From Strigomonas culicis (lineage: Eukaryota > Euglenozoa > Kinetoplastea > Trypanosomatida > Trypanosomatidae): 64,000 nt of DNA. The number at the start of each line of letters is the position of its first letter. Positions within the stretch are counted from its first letter, which is position 1. Under the pieces are notes generated by a model, which saw nothing but the letters and a program-made list of their open reading frames with translations, ran no database searches and had not been told where the DNA came from. Of this stretch, positions 1 to 9,676 are shown in pieces. Location: NCBI GenBank assembly GCA_000482145.1, contig AUXH01000001.1, positions 94,195 to 158,194 of the forward strand, written 5' to 3'. Made by a program: the position numbers and the translations under genes.

Positions 1-939
1 CCAGCCTCGCCGTTCTATCCACCTCCGGCAAGCACCGGCCACGCCAATACGAAGAAGAAACATGTGCATGACACCGTCAAGGAGGCGGTCTACGAAGGCC
101 TCGGCCTCTTCTACGAAAATACCATACGGCGCGCGAGCATCGCGGCAGAGGGTTATATCTTTATCGTCATACGCACCCCGCGCTCGCCGGCGCGGCAGGC
201 CTCAGTGGATCCGTGCGCTGTCGCCGCGACGCAGCCGACGCCCGGTGTCGGTGGAGCGCCGACTGGAAACGCGGCGACCGCCCTTCTTCGCACGGCGCCG
301 CTGGCCGCGCCGCTGACGGCGCGCACCTTCGCTGCGCTGATGCACATGAACAGCGGCAGCAGCAACCCACTCCTGACAAACACGGTGAATCGCCCCGGCA
401 GCCCGGCGGCGGCCGAAACGAGCACGGCCTCCAGCATCGCGTCGCCCATCTTCCAGCCACCCGCGGCGGCGGAGCTCAGCGGGCTGTACCGGTCCCCTCT
501 CTTTCCCTTGACGCAGCCCTTCGCTGCACCGCCAGCCGCAGCGGTAGTCCCACAGGCATGGGATGGCGAGCGGCGCCGCGCGGCGCCGGACCACGCGGAC
601 ACCTACTTCTTCAACGAGCGGCACGTGCGACGCATCCTACAGCGCATCAGCCGTTGCGGCGGCAGCGAACGGCCACCGATCGGGATCGTGGAGCTGACCA
701 GCGACGGCGGCCGCGCCGCCGCGGAGGCGCTCGACGCCACGCCGCCCCCCGCGGCAAGCGACTCCATACTACAGGGCAGCGAGGACGGCACTCTGCGGCA
801 TCTGTGTCACAAGTTTGGTCTGTACTACCACCATGCCCGTCGCACGAGCGCGACGGCAGACCCCGGTGAGTATGCCCTCGTGCGGCCCATGCTGGAGAAG
901 ATACTGTCCGCTATCATAAAAAGTGAAATAAAAGGGTAG
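1..939 (+). CDS. unknown protein, C-terminal part (5' end outside window)
   Basis: The reading frame is open from base 1 to the TAG at 937-939, giving 312 codons. The first in-frame candidate start is only a GTG at 64, so the gene almost certainly begins upstream of the window. Early residues (about 20-55) look like a folded helix and strand segment. The middle is Ala/Pro/Ser-rich and probably disordered. The last 120 residues again look folded, with a helical segment rich in Arg and His around bases 600-660 and a helix at the C-terminus. I recognise no family. Codon use is GC-rich like its neighbours, which supports it being real coding sequence. Confidence 0.7.
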   Translation, partial: PASPFYPPPASTGHANTKKKHVHDTVKEAVYEGLGLFYENTIRRASIAAEGYIFIVIRTPRSPARQASVDPCAVAATQPTPGVGGAPTGNAATALLRTAPLAAPLTARTFAALMHMNSGSSNPLLTNTVNRPGSPAAAETSTASSIASPIFQPPAAAELSGLYRSPLFPLTQPFAAPPAAAVVPQAWDGERRRAAPDHADTYFFNERHVRRILQRISRCGGSERPPIGIVELTSDGGRAAAEALDATPPPAASDSILQGSEDGTLRHLCHKFGLYYHHARRTSATADPGEYALVRPMLEKILSAIIKSEIKG

Positions 940-1348
940 CTCTTTTTGTAAAGGAACAAAAAAAAAAGCTAAAAGTGCACATAGGCAACAGGGCAAAAAA
1001 GGGAAGAAATCAATGAGCATCTATCCCGCTTCCTCTTCTTCGTGTATGATTATTTCTTTTTTATTTTCAGTTGGTTCTTTCTTTTTTTTTCATTGTGCCA
1101 TCCTCTTTTTCATTTTCGATTGTTTTTTTTTCTTATTTAGTATTATTGCTGGAAGTATGTCATATATATTTTTTAGTAATGTTGCTTAGTAGTAGTATTG
1201 TTTGTGTTTCCTTCTTTCTTTGCTGTACTTTTGTTTTGAGATCAAGTTGCATGTTTTTTTTTCTTCAATTATATACCGTCATCACTATTGTGAAAGTACA
1301 TCCGCGCATATCTGAAATGTAATACCCTTCATTTGCTTCATAAGCAAC

Positions 1349-1371
1349 TATATATATATATATATATATAT
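1349..1371. repeat. (TA)n microsatellite
   Basis: An uninterrupted alternating TA run of about 11 units inside the long AT-rich gap. Confidence 0.9.
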
Positions 1372-3155
1372 TGTCTTCACGGTACACATTTGTCTGTTTG
1401 TTATTGCTGTAGTTTTCCTGTTATTTTTTTCTTTCAGGAAAAGAGAAAAAAAAAGAAAACAATAATAAAAATAATTAGATAGTGTATTCATCAAATTTTG
1501 ACCGAAGGGATAATTGCACAAATGTTTTTTTTTTCAGATATTGTATATTATATATATATTTATTATTATTACTGTTTTAAATGAATCGATTCTTTCGCTT
1601 TTTTTTCCTCTTTCTCCTTTTGTATTTTTACTGTGTGTTTTCTTTGTATTTTATCTACCATAATTGATCTGTACATTTCGTACATACGATGTTGAAAGGG
1701 AATAAAAGAGTAGGAAGATATATTTTTTAAAAAAATGGAGGCATACGTACTCTCGCTTTTTTCTTCTTCACCATTGCGGTTTGTTTCCTTTCGTCATTCC
1801 TTAACCACTGAAAGCTGGAATGTCAGGGGATCTTCGAGTAATAAATTCTCTCTTTTTTTTCTTTTTTGAACGTACATACGTATATTTCGGATAGAGACAA
1901 CATTGGTCATGGCACATTTATTCTTTTTTTTATATAGTTGATGGTTCCCTTCCTCCCCCTCCACCAAAGGTTTTTTGTCTTCTTCTTTCTGTTCCTGTAC
2001 AGTCTTTTATTATCAGTCAGACTTTTTTCTGTTTTTTTTTTAATCAAATGAAGAAAGAGGAAAACATTTCTCTTTTTTTATTTCTTCACACATGAAAAGG
2101 GAAAAAAGACGCTAAACAGGAAAGAAAGAATGATGGATATATAGACAGAACTCTATAGCGTAAGAGTTTTGCTTCTATGTTGTTGTTTTTTCGTCACATA
2201 TAAACAAATGATTTATATTTAGCATGCGTAGGACTTATAGTATCACACTCTTACTATAATAATGAATAAACTAAAAAAAAAACTTATATCTATAGATACA
2301 TATATAGTACATGTAGCAGCTTACGCATAATATATTAAAAATATACATATAGCATTTCATCATTTGCTTAATTGTTGACTGTTTTTTCGTTTTTTGTTTT
2401 TTGTTTTGGTTTGGTTTTTTTTTTTCTTAGCTTATATGTATATATATTTACCACTTGCTTAATGATTAATACTGTTGTTGTTACTATTTTTATTATTGTA
2501 TTTTTCAACTGCTAGTAATAGTAGAGAGTATTCAAAAATTTTGTAGAATGACTATAACTCAAACGATTTCTAACTTTACAGTTTTGATTTCTTTTTTTTT
2601 TCGTATTTTACTTTTTCGTTTATTACTCTCTCTTTTTTTTTTTTTAGAAGGTGTTCCGAATGGACCATCACATTGTATACGTACATGCATTACGTATGGT
2701 TGTTGTTGTTGTTCCTCATCATAAAAACATCTATACATATGCATCTTTTTCTCAGTACTGTTAATGGATAGTTATACCGCATCGGCTTCTTTTCTTTTTT
2801 TGTTTGTTTGTTTTTTGGCACATGCTTTATTTCGATTTTGGATGTTTTCAGTTGTTGTTGTTGTTGTTTTTGATCATTTTTTTTCTCCCTTTTGTTCATT
2901 ATTTATACATGTGTATTTACTGATGAATTCGTTCTTCCCTATACTTGTTTAGTCATTCAAAAAGATATTTAAAAAAAACGCCAATTCTGTTTAACAATAA
3001 GTGCTTTCCTACGCTGATTCGCTTATAAAATGTTCTCCTTCACTTGTTTACATTCTTTGTGTTTATATACATGTATATGTGTGTAGGTGCATGTGTGGTG
3101 CCACTTCGGCTGTACAAATACTATGTCCTCCCTCTCTCTCTTTCCTTCCCTTTTT

Positions 3156-3157
3156 AG
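3156..3157 (+). promoter_or_regulatory. predicted spliced-leader acceptor AG for the J-protein gene
   Basis: A dense C/T tract at about 3123-3155 ends in TTTTTAG. No ATG lies between this AG and the ATG at 3187. This supports 3187 as the start rather than the non-ATG upstream extension. Confidence 0.65.
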
Positions 3158-3186
3158 ATTTTTTTTTTAAGAGAAAACAAAACAAA

Positions 3187-5991
3187 ATGATTTTCCCACC
3201 ACAGCGCTGCCTGACCGTCGCGTGCACCTGGCGCACCCTCCGCGGCGGCGCCACGCACCTCCCCCTCGCCGCGCGCGCGGCGGCCGGCTCCGCGCCGGCG
3301 CTCTCGCGGCGGTGCTTCAGCGCCACCCGCGCCCGCCTCGCAGCGATCGGCAGCCCGGCGGCCGCGCTCGACTTCACGGACATGCAGACGGGGGCGGCGG
3401 GCGCCGACCGCGCGGCCGGCGGCGACGAGGCGGAAGAGCGCGAGGAGGAGAAACTGCTCGACGAGGAGGAATTCAAGACGGAGGAGGGGGACGGGTCGCC
3501 CGCACCGGGCGGCGGCGGCAGCAGCCCCAACGTGCTGCACGCGTATCAGAACGACCACTACTACTACCTGCCCTTCGCCTTCAAGCTGGTGCTGCACGCC
3601 GACCACCTCGACCGCGAGCTCGCGCGGCTGCGCCACGGGCTCTGTCACGAGGCGCAGCTGCTCCTGGGCCCGACCGGTAGCGGCACCGTGCGGACGGATG
3701 ACGCACTGCGCGCCATCTTCGACCGGCGCCGCCGCGCGCTGCTCGCGGACGGCGCGGCCGCGACGCGCGCGCTGACGCAGCCGCCGACCGCGGCGGAGCT
3801 GGCGCCCTACGCCCACTGGCGCGGCTCGTCCCTCCGCCCTGTGCAGGCACTTCTCCGCCGCGCCGCCCGGCCGGCCGATGGCGGCGGCGCGCTCACGACG
3901 CTGACGGCCGGCGTCGACCACATACGTCTCATGAAATCTCTGCACGCGGTCGGCCACTACCAGCGGCTCAACTTACGGCCCCGCAAGCAGCTCCTCTCCG
4001 CCGTCATTGTCGTCGCGTGGAACGCGGTCATCGGCGTCGGCAACGCGGCGGCCGCGCTTGTCTGTATGACGGTGCGCGGCGCCAAGGGGCTGAGCGCGCG
4101 CGACCGCGCGGCGACCGGGAGCGCTCCCGCGCCTGGGGCCAGTCAGATCGTTTCCACCGCGCGCGGCGTGTGGGAGGGCGCGGCCGCGGCGGCCGCATTT
4201 CTGGCGCTCGGCTGCGTCCTGTCACCGCTGCTGCATCTGACGGTCGGCGGCTGGAACTCCGTGCTGTGCCTCGTGAACCTCGTCACGTCACACGTCGTCT
4301 TTGACGCGCGCAGCGGCCGCTGGGAGCGCAACTCCACATTCAACATCGCACACTACCGGCGCGAGTGGCAGCTCGAGAAGCGCGTGCTGCGCGCGGTCGG
4401 GCGCCAGGAGTTCAAGCGCGGGAAGCTCAAGACGGAGAAGAAGTGGAACGAGCGCTTCACATCGATGGGGTTCAACCTAGACGCCATGAAGGAGAAGCTG
4501 CTGAATAGTAGTAGCAACAACAACACAAGCGCGGGTGCGGATGGCCGGCCGAGGGAAAAGAGCCCGTACGAGGTGCTCGGCGTCGCGCGTAACGCAACCG
4601 TGAAGGAGATCAAGCGCAAATACAAGACGCTCGCGATGGTCTATCACCCGGACGTCTCAGAGCACCAACAGCACCAACAGCAGCGGCAGCACACGTTTGA
4701 AGATATTTCGACCGCCTATCAGATCCTGTCGAACCCCGAGAAGCGCAAGGCGTATGATGTGGGTGGCCAGAAGGGCCTCGACGCGCACGAACAGCAGTAC
4801 GGCGGTCTCCACATGACGCGCACGCCGGAGGAAATTGTGCAGCACCTCTTCGGCGGCCGCGCCTTCCGCCAGCGCATCTTTGGCGAGGTGCTGCGCAGCC
4901 ACTGGTCGCTCAAGTTCGAGGCCCAGGTGTCTGTCAGCATCCACGACTTTGAGATTTTGCAGAGCATCCGTACGAAGCAGGTCGCGCTGGAGCTGGTGAA
5001 GATGGTGGACGTTCATGCGCGGCGGCCGTACACCCCCTACGTGCCGCGCAGCGCGGCGCCCGGCCCCGCGGCGGCCGCCACCGCGGCGCCACAGCGACGC
5101 GTCGTGCACCATGTTCAGATGGGCGGGCTGCCGGACCCCATCACCGGCCGCCGCCGCGCGCCGCGGTCACCGACGGGCGGCGGCCGCGCGGGTGCGGTGG
5201 ATCGCGAGATGCAGGCGCAGATCCAGCAGGAGCTCGGCGGCCGCGCGGCGGCGGGGAAGGGCGCGCAGGCGGCGGCTACCCCCGCCACCCCCTCCCCCTT
5301 CGAGCTGCACCCCGGCTCGAACATGTACAACAGCTTCTCTCACGATTTCGAAAACCGCGTCGACCGCCTCGTGGATCACTTAGCCAAGTCGTGTTTCGGG
5401 CCCGAGCTGCTGTACGAGGTCGGCGAGGCCTACATTGTGCATGCACAGCGCTACTTGCACCTCCGGCCCTTCTACGCGTCCAAGTGGCAGGTTTGGCGCA
5501 AGGTGTGCACCGGGCTGGACAAGATGTGGCGCGCGGCAACACTACAGCTGCTGCGGGACGACACGGCGGGCAAGCGCGCGGCGGCGCCGCAGCCGGCCGC
5601 CGCCGCGGCGGGTGGGGGTGGGAAAGAAACCGCGCCACGGCAGGGGGCCGCCGCGCGTGACGTGGAGGCACAGAAGCAGCGGATGGAGAACGCCCGTCGC
5701 ATCATTGTGGAGTACGTCGGCATGGAGTTCGACAGCGTCGTCGCGGACTTCAACGTCATACTCAAGAACGCGACGCAGATTGTGCTGAAAGACACCACCG
5801 TCTCGGAGGAGGTGCGGCGGCGCCGCTGCTACGCGCTGTGGTACATTGGGACGGTGATGCAGCAGAAGGGAAGGCCGTGGAACGAGGTGCACAGCCCGGA
5901 GAACAAGAAGCAGAGCGACATTGAGTTGATCACATATGTACAGCAGGCCGCTACCGCGCCGGCGACCACGGCGCCACCCCCGGCGTTCTGA
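3187..5991 (+). CDS. membrane-linked J-domain (DnaJ) protein, probably mitochondrial
   Basis: 934 residues. J-domain proteins stimulate the ATPase of Hsp70 chaperones through the HPD motif. The N-terminus is rich in Arg, Ala and Ser with few acids over about 55 residues, as in mitochondrial presequences. Two hydrophobic stretches at about 269-295 and 330-375 look like membrane segments. The J-domain starts near residue 459, with HPD at 487-489 and a KRKAYD-type end at about 520. There is no Cys-rich zinc domain, so this is a type III J-protein. The rest is Ala/Gly-rich linkers and helical segments. The start at 3187 follows the first ATG after the splice acceptor; the open frame extends upstream only with non-ATG codons. 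Mitochondrial location is inferred from the presequence; the partner Hsp70 is unknown. Confidence 0.8.
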   Translation: MIFPPQRCLTVACTWRTLRGGATHLPLAARAAAGSAPALSRRCFSATRARLAAIGSPAAALDFTDMQTGAAGADRAAGGDEAEEREEEKLLDEEEFKTEEGDGSPAPGGGGSSPNVLHAYQNDHYYYLPFAFKLVLHADHLDRELARLRHGLCHEAQLLLGPTGSGTVRTDDALRAIFDRRRRALLADGAAATRALTQPPTAAELAPYAHWRGSSLRPVQALLRRAARPADGGGALTTLTAGVDHIRLMKSLHAVGHYQRLNLRPRKQLLSAVIVVAWNAVIGVGNAAAALVCMTVRGAKGLSARDRAATGSAPAPGASQIVSTARGVWEGAAAAAAFLALGCVLSPLLHLTVGGWNSVLCLVNLVTSHVVFDARSGRWERNSTFNIAHYRREWQLEKRVLRAVGRQEFKRGKLKTEKKWNERFTSMGFNLDAMKEKLLNSSSNNNTSAGADGRPREKSPYEVLGVARNATVKEIKRKYKTLAMVYHPDVSEHQQHQQQRQHTFEDISTAYQILSNPEKRKAYDVGGQKGLDAHEQQYGGLHMTRTPEEIVQHLFGGRAFRQRIFGEVLRSHWSLKFEAQVSVSIHDFEILQSIRTKQVALELVKMVDVHARRPYTPYVPRSAAPGPAAAATAAPQRRVVHHVQMGGLPDPITGRRRAPRSPTGGGRAGAVDREMQAQIQQELGGRAAAGKGAQAAATPATPSPFELHPGSNMYNSFSHDFENRVDRLVDHLAKSCFGPELLYEVGEAYIVHAQRYLHLRPFYASKWQVWRKVCTGLDKMWRAATLQLLRDDTAGKRAAAPQPAAAAAGGGGKETAPRQGAAARDVEAQKQRMENARRIIVEYVGMEFDSVVADFNVILKNATQIVLKDTTVSEEVRRRRCYALWYIGTVMQQKGRPWNEVHSPENKKQSDIELITYVQQAATAPATTAPPPAF

Positions 5992-6294
5992 TCGCCGTGC
6001 GTCGTGTATCGATGTACAAAAAAAAAAAAGAGAAGTGAGAAGAAGCATCTATTTACAGTTAACTATATTCTTTTTATTATTATTATTCGTTATGCACTTA
6101 ATAAAAAGCACACAAACGAATAACGGTGATGTTTGGTTTTTGGAAGTAGAATTGTGGTTGCGAAACTCAAATAAAAGGAAAACAGGTGAACTGTGTTCCC
6201 TTATCTCTTCATTATGACGCCTCGATTTCCTCTCACTCTTTCTTCACACGTATCCTCAAGAAACATAACAAAAAAAAAAACAGTTTATGTAGGT
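5992..6294. other. intergenic spacer with a minimal upstream ATG-TAG
   Basis: AT-rich spacer of about 300 bases. It contains the pyrimidine tract and AG for the next gene, and an ATG directly followed by TAG at 6287-6292, just before the chosen start. No gene seen. Confidence 0.6.
6259..6260 (+). promoter_or_regulatory. predicted spliced-leader acceptor AG for the PROPPIN-like gene
   Basis: The C/T-rich tract at about 6219-6257 ends in CTCAAG. An acceptor here removes the in-frame ATG at 6214 and makes 6295 the first sizeable open start. Confidence 0.5.
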
Positions 6295-9200
6295 ATGCCG
6301 ACTTCTGATGAAAGCAGCAGCAACACCTCTTTTGATCTCGTGGAAGACGAGAAGAGCATTCTGCAGTCCTTCTACGACATCCGCGACGCACACCCCACCA
6401 CCCGTCACGCGTCTGACCATCTCACCAGCGCGCTTCCTATTCTCAATGAAGAAGGGGATGGCCTGTATGATCTCAAGATGCTGGAGGTGCTGCAGGCGGG
6501 CAGCCTCCGTCCACTGCGTGTGTGTTACAACAGCAGCCGCACGCGCATGGCGGTCGGCCACGCGGAGGGCTTCATCGTCTTCCGCCTCGACAACCCGCCG
6601 GCGGGTCGGTCTGTCCACCAACAGACGAAGCGGCCGCGAACATTGCTGGGTCTCACCGTCGACCCGGTCTACAACACAGGCGAGGTGGATGCGGCCCACC
6701 TGATGAGCGCCTACCGCACCTTCTGCGCACAGCAGGAGCGAGAGCGGGAAGCGGCAACGCGCCTGTTGCGGAGCGATGAGGATGCGTCAGAGATCGAGTT
6801 CAATGACGTCCCAGGCCCCTTGGTGGCGACAGAAGATTCCTGCACCCAGCAGAGGTTGCAGGATGGGGCGGCGCACACCATGGACATGGCGCAGGAAGCG
6901 CGGCATCGATTCCACGCGCTCATGGAGAGGGAAAAGAAGGGGGAGCGGGAGCGGAAAAGTGTATTTTTCAGCGATGAAGACGACGACGATGACAGCGAAG
7001 ACCGTCCGTGCGAAACAAAAGATACAACGAATCAGACAGCCCATGTCGAACTCGATGGTGCGCGCTCGTACTTCACAGCGCAGCGTCACGCGTTTGCCCA
7101 ACACAAGTGTACGGGAGAGCACTGCACTAGCGGTGGTGCGTTTGTCGGTTTCCGCGGCGGCCCCGTCTCCGCACTGGCGCTCTTCCTCGAGCAGCCCATT
7201 ATTGCCATCGCGGCCGCCGTGCCAACGACGCACAACCGGCGCGACACGAGTGTCATTTCCATCTTTCGGCGCGGGACGCTGCTGCACCGCTTTTCCATCT
7301 TCGCGGCGCCCTGCACCGATGTGGCTATGAAGAGCGAGTGGCAGAAAGAGGTGTACGGCACGCCGGCAAGCCTTTCTGCCAACCGCGGCTTGCCCTCCGA
7401 CAAGATTATCCTCCACATGCAGTTCATCTCGCGCGCGTTGTTTGTGTGCACGACGCAACACCTCCTTGTCTTCACGAACCCCCTCGAGCCGGCCCTGCTG
7501 GAGCTGCGCTACGTGATGGCGCACCAGCCGCCGGCGCCATCCGACACATCCAGCGGTCCGAACGACGGTACGGACACGGCTATCCCCCGCGCGCCCAGCG
7601 GCCTCTCCCAGGCGCAGGGGGGCGATGCGGGGGAGGAAGCGCGCGCTGTACGTCGGCCGACGCCCCCCGCGCCGGCGGGCAGGCCCGATTTGTACTACCT
7701 CCGTCACGACTATCCATTCGCGATGGACGACGCCTGCGGCGTCCTTGCGCTGTGCCGCGGCCGGACTTCGCTCTGCCTTTTGCATTATGAGTGTTTCAAC
7801 GAGGAGATGCGATGTCCCCACCGCGGCGGGACGAAGCGGCGGACGAGCATCCTGATCACGGAGATTGCGGTGCGGCACCGGGCGCACAAGCACCCCTTAT
7901 CCGCCCTGCAGCTGTGTGCACCGCAGCACAACCACCACCGCACGAGCAACAATGAGGCCGACGGCGGGTGTCACGTACTGGTCGCCACCTGCAGCACGGA
8001 AGGCACACGCATCGCCGTGTGGGGCCTGCGGCCGCAGGGTCCCGCTGGCGGTGGCGGCGGGGGGAGCGGGCGGCCCCCTTTTGTGCTGTCGCTGCTGAAC
8101 GTCATCCGCCTCACGGCGACCATCCTCACTCAGCCGAAGAAGACCATCATGGAGAAGCTGCTGCGGCCCAGCGTCCCGGGGGACGCCACGCCGCCCGCGG
8201 ATGCGCCTGCCGCGACGCAGGACGCGGCTACCATCCATCAGCTGCAGTTCGTGGGAAATGGCGAGTTTGTGTGTTGTGTGTTTCACGAACGCCTCAGGAT
8301 CTTCTCCACGTACTGGACGCCGTCGCTGAAGGAAGACGAAGTGGGGGAGCCACACGAAACGCCAAAGACGCCAGACGACGACGCGGTGGGGAATTGCGTC
8401 GACGGGGGTGTTGATTTCATCGGTGACCTCCCGACCCCCACAGCTGCATCGCCGCTGTCACAGCCGGCCTGCGGCGACAAGCACACGGCGAGCCTCAGCA
8501 GCGCCGCCATCAAGGGCACCGCCGCGCGGCTGCTACAGGAGTACAGGAAAACGGCGTACTACTCCACCTTTCTCTTTCAAAAGTTTGTGACGCGGAAGTG
8601 GGCGTTTAGTGAGTATAACTTGAAGAACCTGATTGTGCACAAGGACAACCTGTGCCCCCTGCGGCTGCGGACGGAGGAGGCGGCCGGGAGTGGCGTCGGC
8701 GGAAAGCACAGCAACGCGCAGTGGATGAACCGTCGAGGCGGGGGTGACGCTGGCAGGCAGCCAACGGACCACCAGCCTGGTGTCAGACAAGCTCTCACAA
8801 CAGCTACTTCTGCTCACAGTAAGGAGGACAAGGCCGGCAGCCACAAATCTTGGTTTGCAGCCCTTTCTCTGCCATGGAATAAAAAGTCGAAGAAAAACAG
8901 CAGGTGCGAAGGCACGCAGGCGAACACCATGGCGTTGCTTCGCTCTCCATCCACACCACCACCGCAACAACAACAACAACAGCAACACGATACGGCTGCC
9001 CGTGGGGCCGTCGTCACACAAAGAGGAGGGGACGAACCAGTGGGAAGTGCGGAGTGTGTGGCACACCGGCTTGGTGCGCTTGTCCAGACAGCGCTCTCAG
9101 ACAATCTCTTCTTCTTCGAGCTGACGCCCGCCATGGTACTCGCCGTCGGGGAGGAGTGCCATCGCTTGCAGCGCCTTAACAAGGATAAGGATGGTACCAA

Positions 9201-9321
9201 CAACACCAGAATGGTTATCCAGTGTGTGAACACGGAAGGCTTCATGTGCTCTTTTTACTTTAACTTGATCGATGGCGGTATCGTCCGTGCACCCACCACC
9301 GCACGCCTGCATCTCTATTAA
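6295..9321 (+). CDS. PROPPIN/Atg18-like beta-propeller protein
   Basis: 1008 residues. PROPPINs are seven-bladed propellers that bind PI3P or PI(3,5)P2 and act in autophagy and endolysosomal traffic. The first blade (about residues 65-100) shows the family pattern in which a short strand precedes GHAEGFIVFRL, like the 'GTSxGFxIF' strand of Atg18. The segment HKHPLSAL followed by CSTEGTRIAVW (bases about 7889-8025) matches the most conserved PROPPIN blade. The last blade ends in a short strand followed by an IDGG. The lipid-binding FRRG that should follow the conserved blade is absent and replaced by a Gly-rich insert. Long acidic and low-complexity insertions (about residues 215-250 and 840-930) inflate the length. 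An in-frame ATG at 6214 exists, but the acceptor context favours 6295. It could instead be a divergent WD protein of another class. Confidence 0.6.
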   Translation: MPTSDESSSNTSFDLVEDEKSILQSFYDIRDAHPTTRHASDHLTSALPILNEEGDGLYDLKMLEVLQAGSLRPLRVCYNSSRTRMAVGHAEGFIVFRLDNPPAGRSVHQQTKRPRTLLGLTVDPVYNTGEVDAAHLMSAYRTFCAQQEREREAATRLLRSDEDASEIEFNDVPGPLVATEDSCTQQRLQDGAAHTMDMAQEARHRFHALMEREKKGERERKSVFFSDEDDDDDSEDRPCETKDTTNQTAHVELDGARSYFTAQRHAFAQHKCTGEHCTSGGAFVGFRGGPVSALALFLEQPIIAIAAAVPTTHNRRDTSVISIFRRGTLLHRFSIFAAPCTDVAMKSEWQKEVYGTPASLSANRGLPSDKIILHMQFISRALFVCTTQHLLVFTNPLEPALLELRYVMAHQPPAPSDTSSGPNDGTDTAIPRAPSGLSQAQGGDAGEEARAVRRPTPPAPAGRPDLYYLRHDYPFAMDDACGVLALCRGRTSLCLLHYECFNEEMRCPHRGGTKRRTSILITEIAVRHRAHKHPLSALQLCAPQHNHHRTSNNEADGGCHVLVATCSTEGTRIAVWGLRPQGPAGGGGGGSGRPPFVLSLLNVIRLTATILTQPKKTIMEKLLRPSVPGDATPPADAPAATQDAATIHQLQFVGNGEFVCCVFHERLRIFSTYWTPSLKEDEVGEPHETPKTPDDDAVGNCVDGGVDFIGDLPTPTAASPLSQPACGDKHTASLSSAAIKGTAARLLQEYRKTAYYSTFLFQKFVTRKWAFSEYNLKNLIVHKDNLCPLRLRTEEAAGSGVGGKHSNAQWMNRRGGGDAGRQPTDHQPGVRQALTTATSAHSKEDKAGSHKSWFAALSLPWNKKSKKNSRCEGTQANTMALLRSPSTPPPQQQQQQQHDTAARGAVVTQRGGDEPVGSAECVAHRLGALVQTALSDNLFFFELTPAMVLAVGEECHRLQRLNKDKDGTNNTRMVIQCVNTEGFMCSFYFNLIDGGIVRAPTTARLHLY

Positions 9322-9676
9322 TAACATTTGCTTTGTTTGCTTTGCTTATCTCTTGCTTGCTGTATATGCATACATCTATTTTTGTTGAACTCAACAAACG
9401 CCTCTGCACGTATGCTCTGAATGGAAAGGAGAGCTTGCCGGCGCTGGATTGATCCGCGTCACTATTCTTCAGAACATGAAAGATACATGTGTATGCGAGT
9501 GTTGTACACACAGTGTGTGTCAACGGATCATTCAGTATGCATCCATAGCTGCATTTGTGTCATACACTCTTTTCGCCCTTTCCTCCCCTCCATCGGCTGG
9601 CTATTGTTGCTGTTGTTGTTTCAAGGAGAACTTACCATTTCGATCTGAGAAGGACCGCCGTCCCCACGGTGCCCCC
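9322..9676. other. intergenic spacer
   Basis: Mixed-composition spacer of about 355 bases. The frame of the downstream gene is open through most of it but only with a non-ATG start. It contains the pyrimidine tract and AG for the aminopeptidase gene. No separate gene seen. Confidence 0.6.
9624..9625 (+). promoter_or_regulatory. predicted spliced-leader acceptor AG for aminopeptidase P
   Basis: The C/T-rich stretch at about 9565-9620 ends in TTTCAAG. The first ATG after it is at 9677, which sets the start. Confidence 0.6.

Larger units (their letters stand above)
940..3186. other. long AT-rich intergenic gap
   Basis: About 2.2 kb without a credible gene. It holds T and A homopolymers, TA runs (for example 1349-1371), and short chance frames rich in Phe, Ser and Leu. 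It lies between two + strand genes, so it is not a strand-switch region. It is the longest spacer in the window. It may be a long 3' UTR, a lost gene, or the site of an unseen small RNA. Confidence 0.7.

Noticed and set aside
1071..1322. 83-codon hydrophobic frame in the first gap
   Set aside because: Phe/Ser/Leu/Val composition follows from T-rich DNA; it could mimic a small membrane protein, but nothing supports it.
3001..3186. 62-residue N-terminal extension of the first J-protein
   Set aside because: Starts with a non-ATG codon, is AT-rich and lies mostly upstream of the predicted splice acceptor at 3156-3157.
6787..7893. 368-codon open frame on the minus strand
   Set aside because: Shadow of the PROPPIN-like gene with Arg/Val-rich composition and no domain.
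9449..9676. 76-residue extension of aminopeptidase P
   Set aside because: No ATG at the start; Cys-rich chance sequence from the pyrimidine tract; acceptor lies downstream of it.
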